A DNA stretch of 64,000 nt from a virus: positions 124,001-188,000 of IMG/VR virus record IMGVR_UViG_3300010389_000001. One strand, written 5' to 3'. Below, in pieces: positions 34,124 to 41,932 of this stretch. The translations under genes were made by a program, and so were the position numbers. The notes under the pieces were generated by a model. The model saw only the letters and a list, made by a program, of their open reading frames with translations. It ran no database searches and was not told the origin of the DNA. Position 1 is the stretch's first letter; every line of letters begins with the position of its first letter.

Positions 34124-34695
34124 AACTTAATAATTTAGATTTTAAGTCAATTTTTCTTAAAGCAGAATATTTATCTGCCGAATACGATTTAACTTCGGAA
34201 AAATTTGATTTATATAAAATGGAATTCATGAAGGAGCTTTCAAAGCAAGAAGGCTCGGAGGGGTTGTTTGGAGAGCAAGAGAGCACTCTCGAAGAATCTA
34301 TTGAAGAAATTATCAATGAGGGTTCCGAAGATAGCGTAGTAATCAGCAAGGAATTCAAAAATATCTATAAAAAAATAATGACGATAATCCATCCGGACAA
34401 GATTCTACTACTAAAAGATCAAAGATTGATCGAGCAGTATAACAAGTTGGCCATCGAGCTAAATAGCGCATACGAAGAGGGCGATTGGTTTGTTCTCTTA
34501 AACATTGCGGTTAAGTTGGACATTCCGGATTTAGATATTCCTGAAGATAAAGTTGAATGGCTAAAAGATTATTGTGAAAAAAAGGAGAATGAAATAAAGG
34601 GTCTAAAAAGCACATTTGCTTGGGTATGGTTTCATTCTCCCGAAAAAATGAAACAAATTTTAATAACTAATTTTATTAAAAATTTTTCTAAATAA
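34120..34695 (+). CDS. J-domain (DnaJ-like) protein
   Basis: The 191-residue protein overlaps the aminotransferase stop by 4 bases. Residues 77-115 match helices II-III of a J domain: FKNIYKKIMTIIHPDK, with the diagnostic HPD at 91-93, then helix III ending NSAYEEGDW. The first 60 residues are charged and unlike DnaJ. The C-terminus is a helical, Lys-rich segment. It should stimulate a DnaK-type ATPase, most likely the host one, to help folding or remodel a partner. No DnaK gene is in the window. It may act with the phage GroEL at 2038. Confidence 0.75.
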   Translation: MKLNNLDFKSIFLKAEYLSAEYDLTSEKFDLYKMEFMKELSKQEGSEGLFGEQESTLEESIEEIINEGSEDSVVISKEFKNIYKKIMTIIHPDKILLLKDQRLIEQYNKLAIELNSAYEEGDWFVLLNIAVKLDIPDLDIPEDKVEWLKDYCEKKENEIKGLKSTFAWVWFHSPEKMKQILITNFIKNFSK

Positions 34696-34853
34696 TTTAA
34701 TTTTGATTTTTCTTGTCTTTTATTTAACGCTATTTTCTTCCTACTAATAATTTGAGCAAAATTGAAAATAGCAAATATGTCTTGTTTTGTTAAAGATGCC
34801 TTAAGTGTAATATAAAGGTTATGTTTTAAACCAAATAACAAAGGAGACATATA
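34696..34853 (+). promoter_or_regulatory. 158-base AT-rich intergenic region before the repeat fibre gene
   Basis: No open reading frame is present. It has a T-rich start that may end the cassette transcript, a CTACTAATAAT element at 34742, and AAAGGAG before ATG 34854. A promoter for the abundant fibre protein is likely here, but no clear -35/-10 pair stands out. Confidence 0.4.
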
Positions 34854-37298
34854 ATGTCTATGACAAATAACGGAGCGGTACTAGGACTTTCCGCTCGTCT
34901 AATGAGAGCTGTTGAGCTACACTTCGATGTCGATGCTTCAACTGGCGCTCTAAGACTAGATCCGACCATGCTAGGCCTCGTCGGCCTAGACGGCGATGGT
35001 GCTTGGGTCGGCGGTGCTGATCTTCTCAACGGCACCTCAAACTTCGCAGATTTCGCAGCAGCAGTTAAGACTGCTCTTGATGCGGAAGAGTCTGCAAGAT
35101 CTGCGGCAGATGTAACCCTACAGGGCAACATCGACGCAGAGGAAGCAGCAAGAATTGCTGGCGATGCAGCTGTAACGGCAGCATTCCAGGCAGCTGATTC
35201 TTCCATTCAGGCAGAGCTTGATGCATCACAGGTTGGCGCAGGTCTCGCTGCTGACGGCTCTTTCGTCGTAAACGCAGACGGACTCTTCGTAGATACTGCG
35301 GTTTCACTCTCTGACGCCATCAACAAGCTTGATGCTGGCGTAGAAGCAGAGTTTGATGCTATTGCTGTAGCTCAGGCAGACCAGGATCTCGCTCTAATGA
35401 ATGAGATTACTGCAAGAACTGGTGCTGATGCAACTCTGCAGAGCAACATCGACGCAGAGGCAACTGCAAGAGCAGCTGGCGATTCAGCGCTCCAGTCAAA
35501 CATTGACGATGAGGCTGCAGCAAGAGCTGCTGCTGACACAACCCTACAGGGCAACATCGACGCAGAAGAGGCGAGAGCACTCGCCGCTGAGGGTGTTCTG
35601 CAGGGCAACATCGACTCTGAGGCTGCCGCAAGAGTTGCTGGTGATGCCGCTCTACAGAGCGAGCTTGACGCAACGCAGGCAGGCGCAGGCCTTGGCGCCG
35701 ACGGTTCTTACACCGCAGACGCTTCCTCAAACTACATGGCAAGCGCAACGTCACTCTTTGAGGCTGACGTAGCTCTCGATGCAAGCGTAAAGGTTGTCGC
35801 TGACGGCCTAGCTGCAGAGATCGTAAATAGAACTGCCGATGTTGATGCAGAAGAGGCGAGAGCACTCGCTGCTGAGGGCGTTCTACAGGGCAACATCGAC
35901 GCAGAGGAGTCAGCAAGAATCGCTGGCGATGCAGCTCTACAGACTGCTGTTGATGCCGAGAAGGCTAGAATTGATGCAATCCTAGCAGCTTCAACTGCTG
36001 ACGCAGATTCATTCGCAGAGATCGTAACTCTAATCAACTCTGTTGACACCGAGAACGATGCGGCATTCGCTGCGCACGTACTTACGTACAACGATCGCGT
36101 AACTGCTGTCGATGCTGCACTAGCAGCAGAAGAGGCGGCAAGAATTGCTGGTGATGCGGCGGTTCAGACCAACCTCGACGCCGAGGAAGCAGCAAGAATT
36201 GCTGGTGATGCAGCTGTAACGGCAGCATTCGAGGCTGCTGACGCAACTGTACAGGCAGAGCTTGACGCAACGCAGCTAGGCGCTGGCCTAGCTGTTGACG
36301 GATCTTACGTCGCAAATGCAAATGGTCTCTTCATTGATACTGCGGTATCAATCGTTGATTCCATCAACAAGCTTGATGCAGGCGTAGAGGCAGAGTTTGA
36401 TGCTATTGCTGTAGCTCAGGCAGACCAGGATCTCGCTCTAGCGAACGAGATTACTGCAAGAACTGCTGCTGACGCAACTCTACAGGGCAACATTGATGCA
36501 GAAGAGGCGAGAGCACTCGCCGCTGAGGGCGTCCTACAGGGCAACATCGATGCAGAGGCTTCCGCAAGAGCTGCTGCTGACACCGCTGAGGCAAACGCAA
36601 GAGCTGCTGCTGATACGACTCTACAGAGCAACATCGATGCAGAGGCTTCCGCAAGAGCTGCTGCCGATACGACCCTACAGGGCAATATCGACACAGAGGA
36701 GGCGGCAAGAATCGCTGGTGATGCAGCCCTACAGAGCAACCTTGACACTGAGGAAGCAGCAAGAATTGCTGGTGATGCAGCTGTTCAGGCAAACCTCGAT
36801 GCAGAAGCTGCAACGAGAGCTGCAAACGACGGTGATCTCACCACTCTCAGCACGACTGAGAAGGGCTCACTCGTTGGCGCAATCAACGAGCTATACGCAC
36901 AGAGCGGAAGCGACGTTGCTCTCCTCACTACAAAGTCCAAGTTCATGGAGCCGAAGAGATACACCTTCAGCCATGTTGCAGGTGTTGACGCCATGTCCTT
37001 CGACAGCGTAGCCTTCATTCCGGGCGAGCTAACCCTGATGCATGTCCTCACGGGCGATGCGCAGGTTGAGGTCTACCAGTCTGATATGACTGCAGCAGAG
37101 GTCAAGGCTCTCGTCAAGCCGAGCGTCAAGCTCTTCGTCAACGGTATGCAGGTACCGCTTCTAGTTGTCGGCGGCGAGTACGTCTTCAGCAATGACATGA
37201 ACTCAAGTGGCTACTGGCAGTTCTCTGCCGATGGCAGCAAGATCATGTCACCGATCGCTGTTGATGCAGACGACATGTACTTCATGTTCGTTGGCTAA
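34854..37298 (+). CDS. Repeat-rich fibre-like structural protein
   Basis: This is an 814-residue protein. The N-terminus (1-70) looks globular. The centre (about 75-660) is a long coiled coil or beta-like shaft made of about fifteen 18-residue units near LQxNIDAExxARxAxDxx, with two larger 88-residue blocks repeated 348 residues apart. The C-terminal domain (about 690-814) is beta-rich and ends AVDADDMYFMFVG, probably a knob. Ala and Asp dominate, and AGGAG precedes the ATG. A strong terminator follows. Highly biased codons suggest an abundant protein such as a head fibre, whisker or tail fibre. Exact place on the particle is unknown. Confidence 0.7.
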   Translation: MSMTNNGAVLGLSARLMRAVELHFDVDASTGALRLDPTMLGLVGLDGDGAWVGGADLLNGTSNFADFAAAVKTALDAEESARSAADVTLQGNIDAEEAARIAGDAAVTAAFQAADSSIQAELDASQVGAGLAADGSFVVNADGLFVDTAVSLSDAINKLDAGVEAEFDAIAVAQADQDLALMNEITARTGADATLQSNIDAEATARAAGDSALQSNIDDEAAARAAADTTLQGNIDAEEARALAAEGVLQGNIDSEAAARVAGDAALQSELDATQAGAGLGADGSYTADASSNYMASATSLFEADVALDASVKVVADGLAAEIVNRTADVDAEEARALAAEGVLQGNIDAEESARIAGDAALQTAVDAEKARIDAILAASTADADSFAEIVTLINSVDTENDAAFAAHVLTYNDRVTAVDAALAAEEAARIAGDAAVQTNLDAEEAARIAGDAAVTAAFEAADATVQAELDATQLGAGLAVDGSYVANANGLFIDTAVSIVDSINKLDAGVEAEFDAIAVAQADQDLALANEITARTAADATLQGNIDAEEARALAAEGVLQGNIDAEASARAAADTAEANARAAADTTLQSNIDAEASARAAADTTLQGNIDTEEAARIAGDAALQSNLDTEEAARIAGDAAVQANLDAEAATRAANDGDLTTLSTTEKGSLVGAINELYAQSGSDVALLTTKSKFMEPKRYTFSHVAGVDAMSFDSVAFIPGELTLMHVLTGDAQVEVYQSDMTAAEVKALVKPSVKLFVNGMQVPLLVVGGEYVFSNDMNSSGYWQFSADGSKIMSPIAVDADDMYFMFVG
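35100..36830 (+). repeat. Nested in-frame repeats of the fibre gene
   Basis: The shaft is built from a 54-base unit (18 residues). On top of it, the block 35179-35440 is repeated at 36223-36484, exactly 1044 bases (58 units of 18) away, with high identity. The repeats are coding and in frame; no spacer-type array is present. Confidence 0.85.
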
Positions 37299-37325
37299 TT
37301 GCTAGCTAAAAGCTGATTTATCTGT

Positions 37326-37358
37326 GGGCGGGGAGGGAAACTTCCCCGCCCTTTCTTT
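37326..37358 (+). terminator. Intrinsic terminator after the fibre gene
   Basis: A GC-rich 9-bp stem (37326-37334 with 37343-37351, GGGCGGGGA and complement) with an 8-base loop is followed by TTTCTTTT. Confidence 0.88.
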
Positions 37359-37405
37359 TGCAAAAATTATACTAATTTTTTAAACTCTAATGAGTCGGAG
37401 GAATC

Positions 37406-37693
37406 ATGGATTCAGAAGAGAAAGTAAATAAAGCAAAAAAAATAAATGACTTGCTCTCCAAGTTTGTGGAAAATTTAGGTTCAGAGCTTGGCAAAACAAA
37501 TCATTCTATGGAATACCTAAAGGGATATGAGCAGTGCGCTCAAGATATTCTTGCTGACCTAGATAATGATAGCCCTTCTTCTTTGACGATGCTTATAAGA
37601 GCGAGGGTTGAGCATAATGCAAAAATCCAGATTTATAGCGAGATTTTATCTGGGCTAAATGCAATAAATGATGGGTTCAAAAAGGTCCTATAA
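37406..37693 (+). CDS. Hypothetical helical protein (95 aa)
   Basis: This small acidic-to-neutral helical protein is rich in Lys and Leu and probably forms a coiled coil. It starts with GGAGG before the ATG, after the fibre terminator and an ACTAAT element (37371). The stop is directly followed by the next ATG. No family recognised. Confidence 0.5.
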   Translation: MDSEEKVNKAKKINDLLSKFVENLGSELGKTNHSMEYLKGYEQCAQDILADLDNDSPSSLTMLIRARVEHNAKIQIYSEILSGLNAINDGFKKVL

Positions 37694-38008
37694 ATGAATA
37701 AGCAATCGTTCGTTCTTGTTAAAGACAAAAAGAAAGTCTGCAGAGAAAGGGCAAAGCTTGTTGTAGAAGAGGAGTTTGCTCCGCTTTTGGAAGCTCAAAG
37801 AGAAAAGTGGAAGCAAACAAAGAATCCGAAACATTATCAGGCTCTCGTTATGCTGAATAGAAAGAAGCTTAGAAAAGAAGAAGAATATTACGAAAAATTT
37901 TTAGACAACTTCTTTATGTCAAAAGATTCTTACTCAGGATATGAGGGCGCTCCAGAGGGGCTTAGCGCTTTTAATGAATTTTTAATCGAACAACTTAAAA
38001 ATATATAG
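37694..38008 (+). CDS. Hypothetical basic helical protein (104 aa)
   Basis: The protein is Lys/Arg/Glu-rich and strongly helical, with KDKKKVCRERAKLVVEEEF near 10-28 and a C-terminal aromatic segment. It directly follows the previous gene without a gap and leads into the three Ig-like connector genes. It may be a small neck or assembly factor by position. Not recognised. Confidence 0.5.
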   Translation: MNKQSFVLVKDKKKVCRERAKLVVEEEFAPLLEAQREKWKQTKNPKHYQALVMLNRKKLRKEEEYYEKFLDNFFMSKDSYSGYEGAPEGLSAFNEFLIEQLKNI

Positions 38009-38017
38009 GAATTTATT

Positions 38018-38407
38018 ATGGCGATAGGCTACATAAATCGTATTCCATTTAGACAGGGCGACGCGATTGTATGCCCAAGGCTAATAATTGATAAAAATGG
38101 AAAAGCGACCTACATAATGGAAGAGATTATGGAGTTAGGGAAAAAACGAAACTCCGACGGAAAAGTCTCTCACATAGTAGATATATCTGATCAGCTTGAG
38201 GTGGGCAAATATACCTATAATTTTGTTGACTCAAACGGCAATGCGATCGAATCTTCAAACATATTTAGAGTATTTCTTTCCGGGATGAATATAACATCTA
38301 GTGTAACGATATCTAGTGATGGCTTAAGCTTTTCTTTTTCAGAGACTTTTAGCCCAGATCTTTTTAGCAAAAATGAAGTTCTAGTCATAGACTTTGAGGA
38401 GAAATAG
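38018..38407 (+). CDS. Beta-sandwich (Ig-like) protein, candidate neck component
   Basis: The 129-residue beta-rich protein has the rhythm of an Ig-like sandwich: a start such as IPFRQGDAIVCPRLIIDKNG near 8-27, then VGKYTYNFVDSNGNAI near 62-77. The next two genes share the same layout, which suggests tandem duplication. It lies between fibre and connector genes and may be a neck or whisker part. No motif gives a specific role. Confidence 0.5.
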   Translation: MAIGYINRIPFRQGDAIVCPRLIIDKNGKATYIMEEIMELGKKRNSDGKVSHIVDISDQLEVGKYTYNFVDSNGNAIESSNIFRVFLSGMNITSSVTISSDGLSFSFSETFSPDLFSKNEVLVIDFEEK

Positions 38408-38409
38408 CG

Positions 38410-38736
38410 ATGGCAATGGGAAGCTATAAATTGGGAGCGTCAGTAAGGATTCCTCTAATAGTTATTGACAATGGTGTTGCTTTTACTGAAGAAATTAATC
38501 CAATTATAAAAGAGATAATAAAGCCAAATAATACTGTTGCCTCAGGATTTCCTAGGACAATGACTCTTGCAAATGAGGAGTATGGAACTTATTATTATGA
38601 GTATACCCCTGACATACCGGGTGACTATATTGTTATTCTATGCTATGAAGCCTTTTCTCAAGAGTATACTTTAATCGAAAATTTCACAGTTAACCCAGAA
38701 GTTATTGGGCAAATACCAAGGGCGGAGGCTAGATAA
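38410..38736 (+). CDS. Beta-sandwich (Ig-like) protein, candidate neck component
   Basis: In this 108-residue protein, LGASVRIPLIVIDNG near 7-21 and YGTYYYEYTPDIPGDYIVIL near 59-78 give two halves of an Ig-like sandwich. It resembles the genes on both sides in layout and probably arose by duplication. It ends where the next gene begins (one-base overlap). Confidence 0.5.
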   Translation: MAMGSYKLGASVRIPLIVIDNGVAFTEEINPIIKEIIKPNNTVASGFPRTMTLANEEYGTYYYEYTPDIPGDYIVILCYEAFSQEYTLIENFTVNPEVIGQIPRAEAR

Positions 38737-39644
38737 TGACGAACAACAGAAATAGAGCTATCAGAGGCGAGAACGTTGAGTTAAGTATCCAGTATTATGG
38801 TGTTGACGGACTTCCTGCTGACGCGGATTCGGCGCCTCAGATAAGAATAACGAATCCAGATGGCAATGTTGTTGTTGCCGCAACCTCTTCTGGCATAACA
38901 AGGGCAGATATTGGGTTGTACGTTTATACTTATCCGATAGGTTCATCTGTAGAAAAAGGACTATGGACAGATACGTGGATCGCGCAGATCGATGGAGCGA
39001 CCTTATCTAATGAGTTTAAGTTTCTTGTCGTCGATGAGGCATCGGCGACCGCCGGAGCTATAAGGCTCGGCGATGAAGTGGAGTTTGATTTCTCAGAAGC
39101 AGAATTAGTCGGCTTAAATATTCTCTTAAAATACCTCAAGGCAAGAGTTAGGTCTGATGGTCAAAAGCCATCAAGAGATGAGTACGGAGCCTTTATTTAC
39201 GATGGTTATGGCGAAGTCGTTATGGAAGAGTGTAATGTTTTTTCCGATGAGATTCTGGCTTGCTTTTTATGCTCTGCATTATCAGAATTTAATATGGTCC
39301 CATTCTTTACCTCATATTCTTTCGCTGATGAAATTATATATAAAACATTCTCTCATGCAATTGTTGAGGGAGCGACAATCTTGGCTCTATCATCTCAGGC
39401 TCTAGTGGAAAAAGGAAGAGACTTCACCATATCCGATGGAGGTATATCTTATCAGCCTCCTGCCCTGGGGGACTTCCTCGCCTCAACTTACAACAACTTT
39501 TTGACATCATACAGGGAGAGGTTGAAGTTTATAAAGAATTCAATTAGACCTGGACCACAATCATTTGGAACTTATACGAATTTAAGCTCCGGAGCCCCAG
39601 CATTTACAAGACTAAGGCACCAGAGGTCTCGCAAAATCATCTAG
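38736..39644 (+). CDS. Ig-like N-terminal protein, candidate head-tail connector
   Basis: The 302-residue protein has an Ig-like N-terminal half (1-105), ending near EFKFLVVDE. A helical C-terminal half with FSEAELVGLNILLKYLKARV near 121-140 and a basic C-terminus (PGPQSFGTY near 273-281, LRHQRSRKII at the end) follow. Such a split is common in head-tail connector or baseplate wedge proteins, and the location after the head genes fits. No diagnostic family motif is known to me here. The ATG overlaps the previous stop by one base. Confidence 0.5.
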   Translation: MTNNRNRAIRGENVELSIQYYGVDGLPADADSAPQIRITNPDGNVVVAATSSGITRADIGLYVYTYPIGSSVEKGLWTDTWIAQIDGATLSNEFKFLVVDEASATAGAIRLGDEVEFDFSEAELVGLNILLKYLKARVRSDGQKPSRDEYGAFIYDGYGEVVMEECNVFSDEILACFLCSALSEFNMVPFFTSYSFADEIIYKTFSHAIVEGATILALSSQALVEKGRDFTISDGGISYQPPALGDFLASTYNNFLTSYRERLKFIKNSIRPGPQSFGTYTNLSSGAPAFTRLRHQRSRKII

Positions 39645-39703
39645 GGGCTAAATTAATAACTAATATTATTATATCTGCTGCTAATATTCTGCAATTAAAT
39701 ATA

Positions 39704-41032
39704 ATGAATAGTAGAATAAAAAAAATAGCTTTTTTTAATAAAATAGCCGCATCAATTCAGAGTATAGTTAATCTAGGCTATCCCGAAATAATTGCTAAAA
39801 TATTTATAGATCGCTTTGGCGAAAATGCTCATGTTATAGCTAGATGGATGAACGATTATCACACTGAAGGTCTTAGGCATAATTCTCCTAAGGACTGGCT
39901 GATGAGCCTTACTTTTATTGGCGGGGACAGGATGAGGATAGCTCTTCAGAGGTATCTTGCGGCTATTGCTGGAGAAGAAGAATATGATAAATGGGCCGAA
40001 GAATTTGGGTACCTTCCACTAAGTGAATGTGGTTATAGCTTTGCCACGGGGGAATCATACCCAATGGATATAAAAGATATGATTAAATTTTCGAAAGAAG
40101 AACTGGAAGAACGGTTTAATAAAGATATATTTTTTGACCGAGATTTAATAAGAGATATAGTTTCTGGTGCGCTAAAAGATGTTAAGCCATATAAAAAATT
40201 AAGTTATTATGATGCTAGAGATAAATATTTGAAGAAAAAAATACTATTTGATTATCCGGAGATTATGGCATTTGAAGACGGATATCGCTGGGTTGATGTC
40301 GGAAGAAAGTGTGATGTAATTGGAAAAAAAATGAAAAATTGCGGATCAACTGGTGTTATGGGCATGGATAAAGATAGAGTAATGTTAACGCTTTTGGATA
40401 AGTCCAATAATCCCCATATTGTCGCTACCCTTCATCCAAATGAGAAAAGAATAAGTGGATTTGAAGGTGCCGCGAGTTCTGCTCCAAAACAGAAGTATCA
40501 CAAATATATTTTAAATTTGATCGATCACCTAGGAGTAAGGTTTGAAGAAAAAAGTGGTTACTCAAAATCTGCAATACTAGACTTTAAATATCTCCTGCGA
40601 GATCTAAGCCCTAAAATTGAAAAGATTAATTCTAGCGACTCCTCTGACGAATATTTTAAAATAAATATAAATGATACAATATGGTTTGCTAGTCCGCATT
40701 TTTTTGTATCTGAAGAGGATGCTTTAAAGATATTTGAATATTTAAAAAATAATAAAGAATATATGGAAAATAAAAGAAAATTTAGCGGCAAAGAAGAGGG
40801 TTATGACTTTTCATATGAAGATATGATGCCGGGAATTATACCAGGAAGGTCAGATCATAGGGAAAAATATGAAAAAGATCTTGGAGTTAAATTCCATGGA
40901 AAACATTCGAAAAATCTTTTGAATATATTATCTGGCGAAACTAATATTGATAAAAAAATAGCCGCACTTTCGAGATGGCTAATAGCAGGCGGTTATGCCT
41001 ACGAAGCCAAGAGGCTCTATTCCTCTTCTTGA
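39704..41032 (+). CDS. PcfJ-like domain protein with C-terminal helical-hairpin motif
   Basis: The 442-residue protein has a low-GC, Lys/Ile-rich sequence unlike the nearby structural genes. Residues 190-275 (YRWVDVGRKCDVIGKKMKNC, then VMLTLLDKSNNPHIVATLHP) resemble the PcfJ-type domain, with a GxxMxxC turn, beta strands and an aromatic/Lys stretch. The function of that family is unclear. The N-terminus is helical. The C-terminus, ALSRWLIAGGYAYEAKRLYSS, is a version of the recurring hairpin. It overlaps the 3' end of the only minus-strand gene by 16 bases. Likely an accessory gene rather than structural. Confidence 0.55.
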   Translation: MNSRIKKIAFFNKIAASIQSIVNLGYPEIIAKIFIDRFGENAHVIARWMNDYHTEGLRHNSPKDWLMSLTFIGGDRMRIALQRYLAAIAGEEEYDKWAEEFGYLPLSECGYSFATGESYPMDIKDMIKFSKEELEERFNKDIFFDRDLIRDIVSGALKDVKPYKKLSYYDARDKYLKKKILFDYPEIMAFEDGYRWVDVGRKCDVIGKKMKNCGSTGVMGMDKDRVMLTLLDKSNNPHIVATLHPNEKRISGFEGAASSAPKQKYHKYILNLIDHLGVRFEEKSGYSKSAILDFKYLLRDLSPKIEKINSSDSSDEYFKININDTIWFASPHFFVSEEDALKIFEYLKNNKEYMENKRKFSGKEEGYDFSYEDMMPGIIPGRSDHREKYEKDLGVKFHGKHSKNLLNILSGETNIDKKIAALSRWLIAGGYAYEAKRLYSSS

Positions 41033-41664
41033 ATATCCATCATTATGTCATGATATAAGTTCAGCTTAAATCTTCTTAGATCTTTTTCGCTAAATTCGCC
41101 AAGGGCCTTATGTTTATTAGGAAGCCTGTCTATCTCGCCACTCCTAAGCATTTCAAGCAGCTGTTCAGGGGTATATTTGTATCTTAGAATTTCCGACATC
41201 TCTGTTGACAGGGCATCAATTTCATGTGGCCTCTTATAATATTCATTATCCATTCCTATATTTAGCTCTTCTCTATATAGCTTTGGATCAATAATATGAA
41301 CTAATTCATGTAATATTGTAAACTCCAAAGCCTTATCTGATGAGTGAAGTAATTTATCAGCATTCAAATATATGGAGTTAATAGCTGCATCTGCCCAGGC
41401 AGCATAAACCCCATCCTCATCCAGCCAATTATTTGCATAGAAAAGAGCTTCCGGAGAGATCTTAAAGACAACTCGCACCCTTTGGTCATCATGCTCTCTG
41501 GTTATTTCGAGCCTTTCGGGTAAAATTATATTGTCCAGTATGCCTAGCTCGCTTGATTCCTTTGCCTTAGTTTTTATTAATCTTTTTATGACCGGGATCT
41601 TGTCTGCTACCCATTGCTTTGCTGCATTTGGTAATCTTATATTTTTTGAAATTTTAATCATCAT
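41017..41664 (-). CDS. HExxH zinc metallopeptidase-like protein (only leftward gene)
   Basis: This 215-residue protein is encoded on the minus strand. TILHELVHIIDPKLY near 116-130 gives the zincin HExxH motif (His119, Glu120, His123), and HEIDAL near 147-152 supplies a plausible third ligand Glu148. The N-terminal half is basic. Minus-strand coding, low GC and convergence with the PcfJ-like gene (16-base 3' overlap) suggest a later insertion. It diverges from another HExxH gene at 41932. It could cleave host or virion proteins. The substrate is unknown. Confidence 0.75.
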   Translation of the reverse strand: MMIKISKNIRLPNAAKQWVADKIPVIKRLIKTKAKESSELGILDNIILPERLEITREHDDQRVRVVFKISPEALFYANNWLDEDGVYAAWADAAINSIYLNADKLLHSSDKALEFTILHELVHIIDPKLYREELNIGMDNEYYKRPHEIDALSTEMSEILRYKYTPEQLLEMLRSGEIDRLPNKHKALGEFSEKDLRRFKLNLYHDIMMDIQEEE

Positions 41665-41722
41665 AAATCTTTTATTATTAATATAATTTATTAATGGTAA
41701 GAGTGTAATCCTGGAGACCTAA

Positions 41723-41932
41723 GTGAGAGAGCCCGAAAACTGCAAAATAATATATTGCGGATATTCAAAGCCATTAACTTCTGAGGAAGTTTCTTTTGAA
41801 ATTATGGGGCTGCAAGCTCTAATTAAAAAAGCAGAATACAGAATTGCTGAATTAAAGCAAACAGAATATTTGGCAAAAATTGCAATAGAAAATAATGTTG
41901 AAAATATATCAGATTTATTTGGAGATAAATAG
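41723..41932 (+). CDS. Small hypothetical protein (69 aa, GTG start)
   Basis: The start is GTG 41723, with CTGGAG upstream at normal spacing. The protein is helical, with KPLTSEEVSFEIMGLQALIK near 16-35. It overlaps the next gene start by one base and is probably translationally coupled to the second metallopeptidase. Not recognised. Confidence 0.5.
   Translation: MREPENCKIIYCGYSKPLTSEEVSFEIMGLQALIKKAEYRIAELKQTEYLAKIAIENNVENISDLFGDK

Noticed and set aside
35407-35916. Gln/Leu/Arg-rich reverse-strand frames over the fibre repeats
   Set aside because: Low-complexity shadows of the repeat shaft in other frames.
35100-36830. Dense repeats that might suggest a CRISPR array
   Set aside because: The repeats are in frame, form an 18-residue coding unit, vary by codon and have no distinct spacers.
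37301-37405. A riboswitch in the leader after the fibre gene
   Set aside because: The only structure seen is a standard terminator followed by a short AT-rich leader.
41665-41722. A tRNA or small RNA in the divergent gap between the two metallopeptidase regions
   Set aside because: Only 58 AT-rich bases with no cloverleaf or strong hairpin; more likely divergent promoters.
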